From contig NZ_AULH01000001.1 in assembly GCF_000425185.1 (NCBI RefSeq), positions 340,395 to 404,394 of the forward strand: a stretch of DNA of 64,000 nt. Reading direction: 5' to 3'. Shown here one piece after another: positions 38,671-47,772 of this stretch. Under the pieces are notes generated by a model, which saw nothing but the letters and a program-made list of their open reading frames with translations, made no database searches and was not told the DNA's origin. Numbering within the stretch: position 1 is the first letter of the stretch; every line of letters begins with the position of its first letter. The stretch is from Pleomorphomonas koreensis DSM 23070 (GTDB lineage: Bacteria > Pseudomonadota > Alphaproteobacteria > Rhizobiales > Pleomorphomonadaceae). The translations under genes were made by a program, and so were the position numbers.

Positions 38671-40965
38671 TTGAACATCGCGGTCGATGCCGGCGATCTC
38701 GGGGACGGACCGGCGCCGGCCGGCCGGCCGGTCGGGCATGACTGGGACGCCTACACGGTGGCCGATCGCGACGGCGCCCGCCGCATGGAACTGGCCGTCG
38801 ACGGCATCACCTGCGCCGCCTGCCTCACCGACATCGAGCGCGGCCTGCGCCGCCTGCCCGGCGTGGTCAGCGCCCGCGTCAACGTCGGCAATCGCCGCAC
38901 CTCGGTGGTCTTCTCGCCGGACAAGGTGACGCCCGACGCCGTGCTCGACCGCATGACCGCCATCGGCTATCCGGCCCGGCCATTCGATCCGGCGCTGCGC
39001 CGTGACAACCGCTCGGCCGAGGCGCGCGAGCTTCTCAAATGCATGGGCGTCGCCGGCTTCGGCGCCATGAACGTCATGCTGATGTCGGTCTCGGTGTGGT
39101 CGGGCAACGTCACCGACATCACGCCGGAGACGCGCGACTTCTTCCATCTGATGAGCGCGCTGATCGCCATCCCCACGGTGGCCTACGCCGGCCGGCCGTT
39201 CTTCCGCAGCGCCATCGCCGCCATCCGCCGCCGCGCCCTCAACATGGACGTGCCGATCTCCATCGGCGTCTGCCTCGCCATGGGGCTGTCGCTCTACAAC
39301 ACCATGACGCACGCGCTCGAAGCCTATTTCGACAGCGCGCTGATGCTGCTGTTCTTCCTGCTGCTCGGCCGTTTCCTCGACGAGAACATGCGTCGCCGCA
39401 CCGCCGTCGAGGCCGAAACGCTGGCCACCCTGCGCGCCGATTCGGTGCTGAAGCGCGGCGGCGACGGCGATCTGGTGCGCGTGCCGCTCAGCGCCGTCGA
39501 GCCCGGCGACATCGTCGTGGTGCGGCCGGGCGAGCGGGTGCCGGTCGACGGCGAGGTGCTCACGGGCCGCTCCGACGTCGACCGAAGCCTGGTCACCGGC
39601 GAGACGCTGCCGGCGGCGGTGGCGCCGGGCGACATGGTGCACGCCGGCACGCTGAACGGCGCCGGCCTGCTGACGGTGGTGGTCACCGCCGCCGTCGAGG
39701 GCACGCTGATGGCCGAGATCGAGCGGCTGATCGGCGAGGCGCAGTCGGCGAAATCCGGCACGCTGCGGCTTGCCGACCGCGCCGCCCGCGCCTATGCGCC
39801 GGTGGTGCATTCCTCGGCCATCGTCACCGCTGCCGGCTGGCTGATCTACGGCGCCGGCTGGCACACGGCGCTGATCAACGCCATCGCCGTGCTGATCATC
39901 ACCTGCCCCTGCGCGCTGGCGCTGGCCGTGCCGGCGGTGCAGGTGACGGCGGCCGGCCGCTTCTTCCGCAACGGCATCCTCATCAACGCCGGCGACGCCA
40001 TCGAGCGGCTGGCCCGCGTCGACACCGTGGTCTTCGACAAGACCGGCACGCTGACCAGCCCCGAGCCGCTACTCGCCAATCGCGACGGCATCGCCGACGA
40101 TCTGCTGCAACTGGCCGGCCGCCTGGCGCGAGCCAGCCGCCATCCGCTGGCCGAGGCGCTGGCGCGCGCCACCGGCGCGACGGGCGCCATCGACGGCGCC
40201 CGCGAGGTGGCGGGCGAGGGCGTCGAGGCCGACGTGGCGGGCCGGCGGCTGCGGCTTGGCTCGATCGCCTTCTGCGGCATTGGCGACGAGGTCGCCGATC
40301 CCGTCCGCGCCGCCCATCCCGACGCTTCGCTGATCGCCTTCTCGGACGGCGGCCGGACGGCGGTGTTCGCCTTCGCCCAGCGGCTGAAGACCGACGCCGC
40401 AGAGGTCGCCGCGGCGCTCAGGGCGCGGGGGTGCGACCTGATGATCCTCTCCGGCGACCGTGCCGCCGCCGTGGCGACGGTGGCCGAGGCGCTCGGTATT
40501 GCCGATTGGCAGGCCGAGGTCGATCCGGCCGGCAAGATCGCCCGGCTCGACGCGCTGAAGGCTGGGGGACGACGGGTGCTGATGGTCGGCGACGGCCTCA
40601 ACGACGCGCCGTCGCTCGCCGCCGCCCATGTGTCGCTGTCGCCGGTCTCCGCCGCCCATCTGGCGCAGGCCGCCTCCGATGCCGTCTTCCTCGGCGATCG
40701 CCTGGCGCCGGTGGTCACCGCCATCGACGTATCGCGCGCCGCCTACCGGCTGATGAAGGAAAACCTCTGGACGGCGGTGGTCTACAACCTGATCGCCGTG
40801 CCGATCGCCGTCTTCGGCTATGTGACGCCGCTGATCGCCGCGCTCGCCATGTCCGGCTCGTCGATGATCGTCACGCTCAACGCGCTGCGCCTGCGCCGCA
40901 TCGCGGCGCCGCCTGCCGTGCGGCCGCCGGCGGCGGTGATCGCGGCGGCGGAGGAAGCAGCATGA
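38671..40965 (+). CDS. ccoI: Copper-translocating P-type ATPase CcoI (FixI)
   Basis: CcoI exports copper across the inner membrane for insertion into CcoN. The 764-residue protein has an N-terminal metal-binding domain with C48 and C51 (GITCAACL), membrane CPC at 412-414 (ITCPCALAL) and the phosphorylated aspartate D456 (VFDKTGT), then GDGLNDAP. It starts with TTG at 38671, with AGGGGG before it. The stop overlaps the ccoS start by four bases (ATGA). Confidence 0.94.
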   Translation: MNIAVDAGDLGDGPAPAGRPVGHDWDAYTVADRDGARRMELAVDGITCAACLTDIERGLRRLPGVVSARVNVGNRRTSVVFSPDKVTPDAVLDRMTAIGYPARPFDPALRRDNRSAEARELLKCMGVAGFGAMNVMLMSVSVWSGNVTDITPETRDFFHLMSALIAIPTVAYAGRPFFRSAIAAIRRRALNMDVPISIGVCLAMGLSLYNTMTHALEAYFDSALMLLFFLLLGRFLDENMRRRTAVEAETLATLRADSVLKRGGDGDLVRVPLSAVEPGDIVVVRPGERVPVDGEVLTGRSDVDRSLVTGETLPAAVAPGDMVHAGTLNGAGLLTVVVTAAVEGTLMAEIERLIGEAQSAKSGTLRLADRAARAYAPVVHSSAIVTAAGWLIYGAGWHTALINAIAVLIITCPCALALAVPAVQVTAAGRFFRNGILINAGDAIERLARVDTVVFDKTGTLTSPEPLLANRDGIADDLLQLAGRLARASRHPLAEALARATGATGAIDGAREVAGEGVEADVAGRRLRLGSIAFCGIGDEVADPVRAAHPDASLIAFSDGGRTAVFAFAQRLKTDAAEVAAALRARGCDLMILSGDRAAAVATVAEALGIADWQAEVDPAGKIARLDALKAGGRRVLMVGDGLNDAPSLAAAHVSLSPVSAAHLAQAASDAVFLGDRLAPVVTAIDVSRAAYRLMKENLWTAVVYNLIAVPIAVFGYVTPLIAALAMSGSSMIVTLNALRLRRIAAPPAVRPPAAVIAAAEEAA

Positions 40966-41171
40966 GCGTTCTGGTCTACCTGGTGCCGGCGGCGCTTCTC
41001 CTCGGCCTGATCGGCCTTGCCGGCTTCATGTGGTCGCTGAAGAGCGGCCAGTATGACGACCTCGAAGGCGCCGCCTGGCGCATCCTTGAGGACGACGACA
41101 TCGAGGAGCCGGAGGGCGGCGAGAGCGCCCGTGGCCGCGTGCCCGAGGGTGAGGAGCGGCGCAAGGGCTGA
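40962..41171 (+). CDS. ccoS: cbb3 oxidase assembly protein CcoS (FixS)
   Basis: The 69-residue protein has one membrane helix (LVPAALLLGLIGLAGFMW) and the conserved SGQYDDLEGAAWRIL segment of CcoS, which is required for metal cofactor insertion into the oxidase. It overlaps ccoI by four bases and ends with an acidic tail, typical of the family. Confidence 0.94.
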   Translation: MSVLVYLVPAALLLGLIGLAGFMWSLKSGQYDDLEGAAWRILEDDDIEEPEGGESARGRVPEGEERRKG

Positions 41172-41195
41172 GTTTCGGACAGCTTCCAAACGAAA

Positions 41196-41220
41196 ACGGG
41201 ACCGGCAATGCCGGTCCCGT
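41196..41220. terminator. Bidirectional terminator between ccoS and hemA
   Basis: ACGGGACCGGC and GCCGGTCCCGT form a perfect 11-bp stem with a 3-base loop between the convergent genes. It is followed by GTTTAT on the plus strand and by TTTTCGTTT on the minus strand, so it can serve both transcripts. Confidence 0.8.
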
Positions 41221-41246
41221 GTTTATCTCGCGGCGTCGCCCGACCG

Positions 41247-42518
41247 TCAGCCGCCGGCGGCGGTGAAGATCTGCTGGCGGACGACCTTTTCCACCTCCGG
41301 CACGCTCGTCTCGGAGAAGGGCAGGCTGAGCGTCTGCCAGACATCGACCAGGGCGTCGCGCAGATGGTCGATCACCGCGTCGGTGTGGAACGGCGTCGGG
41401 GTGATCCTGAGGCGCTCGGTGCCGCGCGGCACGGTCGGATAGTTGATCGGCTGGATGTAGATGCCGTGCTTTTCCAAGAGGATGTCGGTGGCCTTCTTGC
41501 AGAGGTCGGGATTGCCGACCAGCACCGGCACGATATGCGTCACCGACGGCATCACCGGCAGGCCGGCGGCGCGCAACACCGCCTTGGTGCGGGCGGCCTG
41601 GCGCTGTTGCCCCTCGCGCTCGCTGCAGTTTTCCTTGAGGTGGCGGATCGAGGCGGTGGCGGCGGCGCAGAGGCCGGGCGGCAGCGCCGTCGTGAAGATG
41701 AAGCCGGGCGCATAGGAGCGGACGGCATCGACCAGCGACTTCTTGCCAGTGATGTAGCCGCCCATCACGCCGAAGCCCTTGGCGAGCGTACCCTCGATGA
41801 CGTCGATGCGGTCCATGACGCCGTCGCGCTCGCAGATGCCGGCGCCGCGGTGACCGTACATGCCGACGGCGTGCACTTCGTCGATGTAGGTGAAGGCGTT
41901 GTACTTCACGGCGAGGTCGGCAATCTTCTCGATCGGCGCCACGTCGCCGTCCATGGAGTAGACGCTCTCGAAGACGATCAGCTTGGCGCGGTCGGGGCCG
42001 GCGGCGGCGAGCAGTTCCTCGAGATGGCCGATATCGTTGTGCCGCCAGATCTGCTTGGAGACGCCGGACGAGCGCACGCCGTGGATCATCGAGGCATGGT
42101 TCAGCGCGTCGGAGAGGATCAGGCAGTTGGGCAGCAGCTTGGCGATGGTCGAGATCGCCGCTTCGTTGGAGACGTAGCCGGAGGTGAACACCAGCGCCGC
42201 TTCCTTGTGGTGCAGGTCGGCCAGCTCGTGCTCCAGTTCGACCAGCGGATGGTTGGTGCCGGAGATGTTGCGCGTGCCGCCGGCGCCGGCGCCCATCGCC
42301 TCGGCGGCCGCGGTCATGGCGCCGATCACCTTCGGGTGCTGGCCCATGCCGAGATAGTCGTTGGAGCACCATACGGTGATCTCGCGCGTCCCGCCGCCCT
42401 GATGCCAGAGGGCAGTCGGAAACCGTCCGGCCATCCGCTCCAGTTCGGCGAACACGCGATAGCGCTTCTCGTCCTGCAGGGCCTGGACGGCACTCTCGAA
42501 CACGGCATCATAGTTCAT
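41247..42518 (-). CDS. hemA: 5-aminolevulinate synthase HemA
   Basis: HemA condenses glycine and succinyl-CoA, the first step of heme synthesis in alphaproteobacteria. The 423-residue PLP enzyme has the family start [14 protein letters not shown], the PLP lysine K247 ([12 protein letters not shown]) and the cofactor-binding [11 protein letters not shown]. The ATG at 42518 fits the family better than the in-frame extension to 42581. A perfect FNR/FixK box lies 128-141 bases upstream, linking heme supply to the low-oxygen response and to the adjacent cco genes. Confidence 0.95.
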   Translation of the reverse strand: MNYDAVFESAVQALQDEKRYRVFAELERMAGRFPTALWHQGGGTREITVWCSNDYLGMGQHPKVIGAMTAAAEAMGAGAGGTRNISGTNHPLVELEHELADLHHKEAALVFTSGYVSNEAAISTIAKLLPNCLILSDALNHASMIHGVRSSGVSKQIWRHNDIGHLEELLAAAGPDRAKLIVFESVYSMDGDVAPIEKIADLAVKYNAFTYIDEVHAVGMYGHRGAGICERDGVMDRIDVIEGTLAKGFGVMGGYITGKKSLVDAVRSYAPGFIFTTALPPGLCAAATASIRHLKENCSEREGQQRQAARTKAVLRAAGLPVMPSVTHIVPVLVGNPDLCKKATDILLEKHGIYIQPINYPTVPRGTERLRITPTPFHTDAVIDHLRDALVDVWQTLSLPFSETSVPEVEKVVRQQIFTAAGG

Positions 42519-42645
42519 GATCGATCCAATCCCTCCGACGTCCGTCAGGTCGGCCGTCTTCTCGTGAACGGATCGCCCCACTTCCGGCCGACGGTCCGTC
42601 GTCTTTTCACCTACGATAACCTACGCACGTTGCCGCAAGCCGCCC

Positions 42646-42659
42646 TTGATCACGATCAA
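42646..42659 (-). promoter_or_regulatory. Perfect FNR/FixK box upstream of hemA
   Basis: TTGATCACGATCAA matches TTGAT-N4-ATCAA at all ten positions. It lies 128 bases upstream of the hemA ATG. An extra TTGATCAA palindrome (42673-42680) lies 13 bases away but lacks the 4-base spacer. Confidence 0.82.
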
Positions 42660-42955
42660 ACCATAGCCGGTATTGATCAAGGATTTCTTCGAAAGCGCCC
42701 CGGCTCTCCCCGATGTTCGCGCGTGGGTCACAGCTTTTTGAACGGGTCCAAAAACCCGACGCATCTGCCTGAATTTAAAGCACGTCATAACCGAGCCATC
42801 AAGCGCTTTCCGCAAGCTCCCCATGCGGAATCGACGGTGGCGGCATGCGCCGCCGCCACGCTTGGCTTTTGGTCGAAGCCGCATCCGCCGTCGGTACCCG
42901 AACTGCCTAACTGCTTTTTCATCTTTGCCTGCTAGGCAGGAAAGAGCGAAGGAGT
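42660..42955. other. Intergenic region with hairpin upstream of the response regulator gene
   Basis: About 300 bases without a gene. The only clear structure is a hairpin GTGGCGGC-N7-GCCGCCAC (42837-42859) followed by GCTTGGCTTTTGG, which could end a transcript coming from the left or lie in the leader of the response regulator. No tRNA-like fold was found. Confidence 0.45.
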
Positions 42956-42961
42956 ATGCCG

Positions 42962-43456
42962 GTGCAGCTTGATCTGTCATCCCTGACCTTCCTGGTCGTG
43001 GAAGATAGCGCCTACATGCGCACGATCCTCAGGACGATGCTGCAAGGCTTCGGCGCGCGCCGCATCGTGGAAGCGGAAGACGGCGCCTCGGGCCTCGAGG
43101 CGATGGACCGCGCCAATCCCGATATCCTGATTCTCGACTGGGTGATGCCCATCCTCGACGGCGCCGACATGGTGCGGATGATTCGCGTACCCTCCAATCC
43201 CTTCGCCTATATCCCGATCATCATGGTCACCGGCCACACCGAGCGCAGCCGCATCATCGAGGCGCGCCGGCTCGGCATCCACGAATTGCTGTGCAAGCCG
43301 ATCTCGGCCAAATCGCTCTACCAGCGCATCCAGTCGGTGGTGCTGGCGCCGCGCGACTTCGTCAAGACGCCGACCTACTTCGGCCCGGCGCCGCGCGAGA
43401 TCCGCAACCGCCAGAATATCTGGCAGGCCAAGCCCGGCGAGAAGGTTGCTTCCTGA
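42962..43456 (+). CDS. CheY-like response regulator with C-terminal extension
   Basis: The protein has about 164 residues: a receiver domain with phosphorylated aspartate at D59 (ILDWVMPILDG), threonine switch (IMVTGHTE) and lysine (LLCKPIS), then a 40-residue tail (RDFVKTPTYFGPAPRE) with no known DNA-binding domain. This tail is shared by a group of rhizobial receivers of unknown output. AAGGAG lies only one base from an ATG at 42956 but seven from a GTG at 42962, so the GTG is the likelier start. No kinase is adjacent. Confidence 0.8.
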   Translation: MQLDLSSLTFLVVEDSAYMRTILRTMLQGFGARRIVEAEDGASGLEAMDRANPDILILDWVMPILDGADMVRMIRVPSNPFAYIPIIMVTGHTERSRIIEARRLGIHELLCKPISAKSLYQRIQSVVLAPRDFVKTPTYFGPAPREIRNRQNIWQAKPGEKVAS

Positions 43457-43686
43457 ACGCCCGCCCCGGACTGCCGCCGCGGCCGCCGCCCCGCCCCGTT
43501 GCTTTCCCGCCGAGGCTCCCGAAAGCCGGGCCGACGCACACTCAGGCATGAGGATCACGCGGGTTTCACGCGATCTTTAGATGCCGCCTGCAACCTTTTG
43601 TCGATTTTCCGCGTTGTGACAGCGCTGATGACGATCGCCTTTCGCCGGATTTCCCCGTGCCTGGCCCGTCCTTTTGGAGCCCAGCC
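43457..43686. other. Intergenic region after the response regulator
   Basis: About 230 bases. A short repeated TCACGCG (around 43551-43570) is the only pattern noted. I see no clear terminator or promoter. Confidence 0.3.
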
Positions 43687-44016
43687 ATGATGCGCATTGC
43701 CAGCATCCCCGCCGTTCTTGCCGCCGCCCTGGCGACATTTTCCAGCCCGCTGTCGGCCGCCACCTCCGCTGTGCCGGCGGTGGCGCAACCCACCGCTTCC
43801 GTCTGCAGCGTCGGCCTCGGCGCCGGCGACGGCTCACCCGCCTGGTCGGAGATCGACGTCACCGCCAACCGCAGCATCGACCTCGATCTCACCGAGGGCG
43901 CCGGAATGACGGTGGCCTGCGGTAGCGCTGCCGCGCCCGGCTTCCAGCCCGCCGCCTCCGGCCTGCCCGGCGCCGTCGCCGACCCCTCGGCCAAGGGCGA
44001 TTTCGGCTCGCTCTGA
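43687..44016 (+). CDS. Small exported protein of unknown function
   Basis: I do not recognise this 109-residue product. It has a signal peptide (residues 1-25, MMRIASIPAVLAAALATFSS) and a low-complexity alanine/glycine-rich mature part with two cysteines (VCSVG and VACGS) that could pair in the periplasm. The ATG pair at 43687/43690 is preferred to an upstream GTG. It ends seven bases before the convergent deacetylase stop. Codon use resembles its neighbours, so it is probably real. Confidence 0.5.
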   Translation: MMRIASIPAVLAAALATFSSPLSAATSAVPAVAQPTASVCSVGLGAGDGSPAWSEIDVTANRSIDLDLTEGAGMTVACGSAAAPGFQPAASGLPGAVADPSAKGDFGSL

Positions 44017-44023
44017 CGCTGGC

Positions 44024-44725
44024 TCAGCCGGTCGGCTGCGGGAAGGCGGCATCGAGCCGCTCGAAACGCACGCCCCTCGCCACCATTGCCTTGATGCCGG
44101 CGGCGACGCCGGCCCCGGCCGGCCGTTCGGGATGGTTGATGTGGGCGATCACCACGTCGCCGGATTTGGCCGCCGCGAGGCGCCTGGCCACCGTTGCCGC
44201 CGGCAGCGAGGCGCCGACGTCGGCGTTGAGTGAATAGCCGGCGATGCGATAGCCGAGCGTGCCGATCAGCGTCAGGGCGTCGCGGCTGTAGCGGGCCGAG
44301 GCGTCGCGATACCAGGCCGGCGCGCGCCCGAACGCCTCGGTCACCGCCGCGGCGCCGCCCGCCACCTCTGACGATACCGCGGCGAGCGTTCCGGCCGTCC
44401 TGAGACCGAAGACGGTCGGCTGGTCGGTGATCGCCGGCACGTGCTGGTCGCCGTGGTTCTCGATCTGGAACAGGTCGGCGTTGGCGGCAAGCCGCGCCAC
44501 GGCGGCGGCGTTGCGCTTGAGCCAGCGGCTGGTGACGAAGATGGTGGCCGGCACCCGGTCGGCGATCAGTTCGTCGAGGATGCGGTCGTCGACGGCGCCC
44601 GAGCAGGCATCGAAGGTGAGCGCCACGGAGCGGTCGCCGGCCGGCAGCGTCAGCCGCGGCTCGATGTCGCCGGCAACGGCCGGAGTGGCGGCGAGGATGA
44701 GAAGGGCGAACAGGCTGTGTCGCAT
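44024..44725 (-). CDS. Exported polysaccharide deacetylase (NodB family)
   Basis: The 233-residue protein has a signal peptide (MRHSLFALLILAATPAVAG) and a NodB-type domain: the catalytic/metal aspartate D39 in ALTFDACSG and metal histidines H91 and H95 (ENHGDQH). Later motifs are WYRDASARYS and VVIAHINHPE. It probably removes acetyl groups from a cell-wall or envelope polysaccharide in the periplasm. The aspartate pair of TFDD is TFDA here, a known variation. The start at 44725 restores the signal peptide; the longer frame to 44878 does not. Confidence 0.85.
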   Translation of the reverse strand: MRHSLFALLILAATPAVAGDIEPRLTLPAGDRSVALTFDACSGAVDDRILDELIADRVPATIFVTSRWLKRNAAAVARLAANADLFQIENHGDQHVPAITDQPTVFGLRTAGTLAAVSSEVAGGAAAVTEAFGRAPAWYRDASARYSRDALTLIGTLGYRIAGYSLNADVGASLPAATVARRLAAAKSGDVVIAHINHPERPAGAGVAAGIKAMVARGVRFERLDAAFPQPTG

Positions 44726-44877
44726 GCGTCGGCTCCGGTCGATCGGGACGGCGAGGGCCTGCACCGCAGCCATGTCGAAATCAAGGCTCTGGTAGCGAGT
44801 TTCGCCGGGCATCTGCCATCGACCCGCCCCAATCCCCTGCGCATCACTACGAAATCTTCCTGATCGGATAGCTTGCA

Positions 44878-45237
44878 ATGCCCTTCCTTCCTCCCGCCCT
44901 CACGCCGGTTGTCTTCCTGATCGCCTCCAACATCTTCATGACCTTCGCCTGGTACGGTCACCTCAAGTATCCCAACAAGCCGCTGTGGATGGTGATCCTG
45001 GTCTCCTGGTTGATCGCCCTCGTCGAATACTGTCTTGCCGTGCCGGCCAACCGCTATGGCTTTCGCGTCTATTCGGCGGCTGAGCTGAAGACCATGCAGG
45101 AGGTGATCACGCTGGCCATCTTCATGGTTTTCTCGGCGCTCTACCTGAAGCAGCCGATCACGCTCAATCACGTCGTCGGCTTTGCCTTCATCGCGCTCGG
45201 TGCTTTCTTCATCTTCAAGGGGCCGATCCGGTTGTGA
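44878..45237 (+). CDS. DMT-superfamily protein DUF486
   Basis: The 119-residue inner-membrane protein has four hydrophobic helices and the family segment FMTFAWYGHLKY, with VEYCLAVPANRYG and LKQPITLNH later. It belongs to DUF486 (PF04342), small relatives of drug/metabolite transporters with unknown substrate. It is divergent from the deacetylase with about 150 bases between, and its stop abuts the convergent tadD stop. Confidence 0.88.
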   Translation: MPFLPPALTPVVFLIASNIFMTFAWYGHLKYPNKPLWMVILVSWLIALVEYCLAVPANRYGFRVYSAAELKTMQEVITLAIFMVFSALYLKQPITLNHVVGFAFIALGAFFIFKGPIRL

Positions 45238-45714
45238 TCAGCTCGTGGCGTTCTGGCCGGACGCGTTGGCGGCGATCACCGGGTTGCCCGGCGCCAATGT
45301 CAGCGCCTCGGCGAACAGCAGCCTGGCCGCCTCGGCGTTGCCGCGCAGCTTCTGCGACCAGGCCATGTTGTTGACCACCTCGCCGCGCCGGCCGGCGATG
45401 GCGATCACCTGCGCGTAGGCCTTGTCGGCAACGTCGAAGCGGCCGAGCCGGTCGGAGGCGGCGGCCAGGCCCAGCCAGCCTTCCGCGTCGAGCGGGTCCT
45501 TGGCCAGCGCTGCCCGGAAGGTGCGTTCGGCGCCGGTGAAGTCGCCTTGCCGGAAAGCCGCCTTGGCGCGATCGCGCAGCGCCTTCTGCTGGCTGGCGAA
45601 TTGCGAATACTCCGGCCCGCCGTCGATCAGCCCGTCCTCGAAGGCAGTGCTGCAGGCGCCGAGCGGCAGCGACAGGAGGAGGAGAAACGCGGCGAGGCGG
45701 CAATGACGGGTCAT
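45238..45714 (-). CDS. tadD: Tad pilus lipoprotein TadD
   Basis: TadD is the outer-membrane-linked TPR lipoprotein of the Tad pilus that helps assemble the secretin. The 158-residue protein has a lipobox LGAC (cysteine 21) and about two TPR repeats (KAAFRQGDFTGAERTFRAAL and neighbours). It is the last gene of the leftward cpa/tad cluster, 91 bases after tadC, and its stop abuts the DUF486 stop. Confidence 0.87.
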   Translation of the reverse strand: MTRHCRLAAFLLLLSLPLGACSTAFEDGLIDGGPEYSQFASQQKALRDRAKAAFRQGDFTGAERTFRAALAKDPLDAEGWLGLAAASDRLGRFDVADKAYAQVIAIAGRRGEVVNNMAWSQKLRGNAEAARLLFAEALTLAPGNPVIAANASGQNATS

Positions 45715-45805
45715 GGGGCGTCCCCTGGCTGGATCGTCCGATGCTAGGCCGGCCCGGCATAAGGGGCGGTCAAGGAGACGCGCGCAATTTTATCGAGACG
45801 CCGGT

Positions 45806-46798
45806 TCAGCTGTTGAACTTCACCACCACTGGCCAGATGGCGATGAAAAGCACAACTGGTAGTATGCAGGCGGTGACAGGTACCGACAGCTTGGCCGGCA
45901 GCGCGTAGGCTTTCTCCTCGGCGGCGGCGAGGCGCTGGTGGCGCATGTCCTCGGCGAAGACGCGCAGCGCGTCGGAGAGGCTGGAGCCCAGTTCGCGCGA
46001 CTGCTGCAACAGCGTCGCGAAGGCGCGCACCTCCGGCACGCCGACCCGCTCGGCCAGCGTCTGCAAGGCGAGTTCCATCGGCCGGCCGGCCCGGACTTCG
46101 AGGCACAGCACCTGAAGGTTGACGCCGAGCGCCGGGTACATCGGCGCCAGTTCCTGCGTCACCCGTTCGAGGCTGGCTTCCATGGAGAGGCCGGCGTTGG
46201 CGCAGACGCCCATCAGGTCCATGAAGTCGGGGAAGGCGATGCGGTTCTGCCGCAGCACCGCCTTGGTGCGGCGATCGACGTAGAAGCTGGGGCCGAGATA
46301 GCCGCCGATGGCGGCGATCAGCATGAGCATCAGCAGCGTCGTCGTCGCCGGATGGAAGCCGGAGAGCGCGGTGGCGGCGAGGACGGCGAGCGGCGCCGCG
46401 ACGCCGCCGGCGAGGCGGGCGAGAAAGAACAGCGCCACGGCGTGCGGCGCGAACAGGCCGGCCTGGATCATCCGCTGCCGGGCGAGCTTCAGCTTGCCGG
46501 CGTCGCCGCTCTTGAGGATGTTGTCGGCCTGATCGACGAAGCGGGCGAGCGCCGGCGGCAGCGGAGTGCGGTCCGCCCCGGCAACGGCCGACAGCGGATC
46601 GTCCGGCTCCGTGCCGGCTGTCTCGCGCCGCGCCGTCGGCAGATCGACCTTGAGACGGCGCCGCAGACGGCGGCGGCGGGCGAGCGAACCGGCCAGCGCC
46701 GCGGCGGCGGCGGCCAGCATGGCCGCGACGGCGCCGAGCGCCAGCAGGCCGGGGCGGTCGGCGATGGAATCCAGGGCGAGGCGGAGGAAATCGGACAT
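45806..46798 (-). CDS. tadC: Tad pilus inner-membrane platform protein TadC
   Basis: The 330-residue protein is a type II secretion F-domain protein. It has an N-terminal membrane helix, a cytoplasmic T2SSF domain (FMDLMGVCANAGLSMEASLE) and C-terminal membrane helices ending VVLFIAIWPVVVKF. With TadB it forms the platform on which the pilin is assembled. It follows tadB by seven bases. Confidence 0.92.
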   Translation of the reverse strand: MSDFLRLALDSIADRPGLLALGAVAAMLAAAAAALAGSLARRRRLRRRLKVDLPTARRETAGTEPDDPLSAVAGADRTPLPPALARFVDQADNILKSGDAGKLKLARQRMIQAGLFAPHAVALFFLARLAGGVAAPLAVLAATALSGFHPATTTLLMLMLIAAIGGYLGPSFYVDRRTKAVLRQNRIAFPDFMDLMGVCANAGLSMEASLERVTQELAPMYPALGVNLQVLCLEVRAGRPMELALQTLAERVGVPEVRAFATLLQQSRELGSSLSDALRVFAEDMRHQRLAAAEEKAYALPAKLSVPVTACILPVVLFIAIWPVVVKFNS

Positions 46799-46805
46799 CG
46801 GAGCC

Positions 46806-47765
46806 TCAGAAGCGGAAGCTGATCATCTTCTTCATCATCAGGTTGCCCAGCGCCAGCCAGGTGACGGCGCCGACGAGACCCCAGGTGGTCATCGGCTTGC
46901 CCCACACCGAGCCGTAATAGTCCGGCGATATGAAGTTGAGCGCGCCGAACAGCAGCACCGGCATGGCGGTGAGGAAGATGGCGGAGATGCGTCCCTCGGC
47001 CGAGATCGAGCGGATCTTGCGCCGCATCTTGATGCGCTGGCGGATGACGTCGGTGAGGTTCTGGAGGATTTCCCGGAGGTTGCCGCCGGTGGTCGACTGG
47101 ATGGAGACGGCGGTGACGAACAGCGGCAGGTCCTCCTGCCCGACGCGCGCCTGCATGTTGCAGAGCGCCGTGACGAGGTCGGCGCCATAGGTCACCTCGT
47201 CGGCCATCATGCCGAATTCGGTGCCGATCGGGTCGGCCATCTCGCGCGCCACCATGGCCATGGCGACGGGCACCGGATGGCCGGCCTTGAGGCTGCGGAC
47301 GATCAGCTCGATCGCCTCGGGAAATTGCAGGGCGAATTTTGCCTGCCGACGGCCGCGCCGGACGCGCAGCGCCATCACCGGCAGCACCAGGCCGCCGACC
47401 GGCAGGGCCAGCGCCGTCTTGAGCGGATCGTGGTCGGTGAAGTTGAAGACCAGGCCGGCGAGGATAAGGCCGCTCGCCGCGAACAGCAGCAGCAGCTTGG
47501 GCAGGCCGATGGTGATGCCGCACTGGACGATCAGCCGGCCGAGCCAGGCGAGGCGGCGCGGCATGCCGCCGGAGGCGGTGAGACCGCGCTCGCGGCGCAA
47601 GAGCACCATCACCTCCTGCCGGTTGGCATCGGGCGGCGACACCTTGAGGCGGCGGTTGACCGCCTTGCTGTTGGCGCCGGCATTCACCGTCAGCAGATAC
47701 ACCGCCTCGGCGAGGAAGGCGGCGGCGAAGCCGGCGAAGGCGTAGAAGAGGTGCATCTCGTTCAT
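46806..47765 (-). CDS. tadB: Tad pilus inner-membrane platform protein TadB
   Basis: The 319-residue T2SSF-domain protein begins MNEMHLFYAFAGFAAAFLAE (membrane helix) and contains the characteristic FPEAIELIVRSLKAGHPV segment and QSTTGGNLREIL. It partners TadC. Seven bases separate it from cpaF, so the genes are clearly one operon. Confidence 0.92.
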   Translation of the reverse strand: MNEMHLFYAFAGFAAAFLAEAVYLLTVNAGANSKAVNRRLKVSPPDANRQEVMVLLRRERGLTASGGMPRRLAWLGRLIVQCGITIGLPKLLLLFAASGLILAGLVFNFTDHDPLKTALALPVGGLVLPVMALRVRRGRRQAKFALQFPEAIELIVRSLKAGHPVPVAMAMVAREMADPIGTEFGMMADEVTYGADLVTALCNMQARVGQEDLPLFVTAVSIQSTTGGNLREILQNLTDVIRQRIKMRRKIRSISAEGRISAIFLTAMPVLLFGALNFISPDYYGSVWGKPMTTWGLVGAVTWLALGNLMMKKMISFRF

Positions 47766-47772
47766 GGGCGCC

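Noticed and set aside
42673..42680. TTGATCAA palindrome near the hemA FNR box
   Set aside because: It lacks the 4-base spacer needed by FNR/FixK dimers.
42519..42955. Search for a tRNA or small RNA gene in the hemA upstream region
   Set aside because: No cloverleaf, no TTCGA-type T-loop and no CCA end found; only the FNR box and one hairpin.
44725..44878. Longer N-terminus for the polysaccharide deacetylase
   Set aside because: The extension would bury the signal peptide inside the protein; the ATG at 44725 gives a normal exported precursor.
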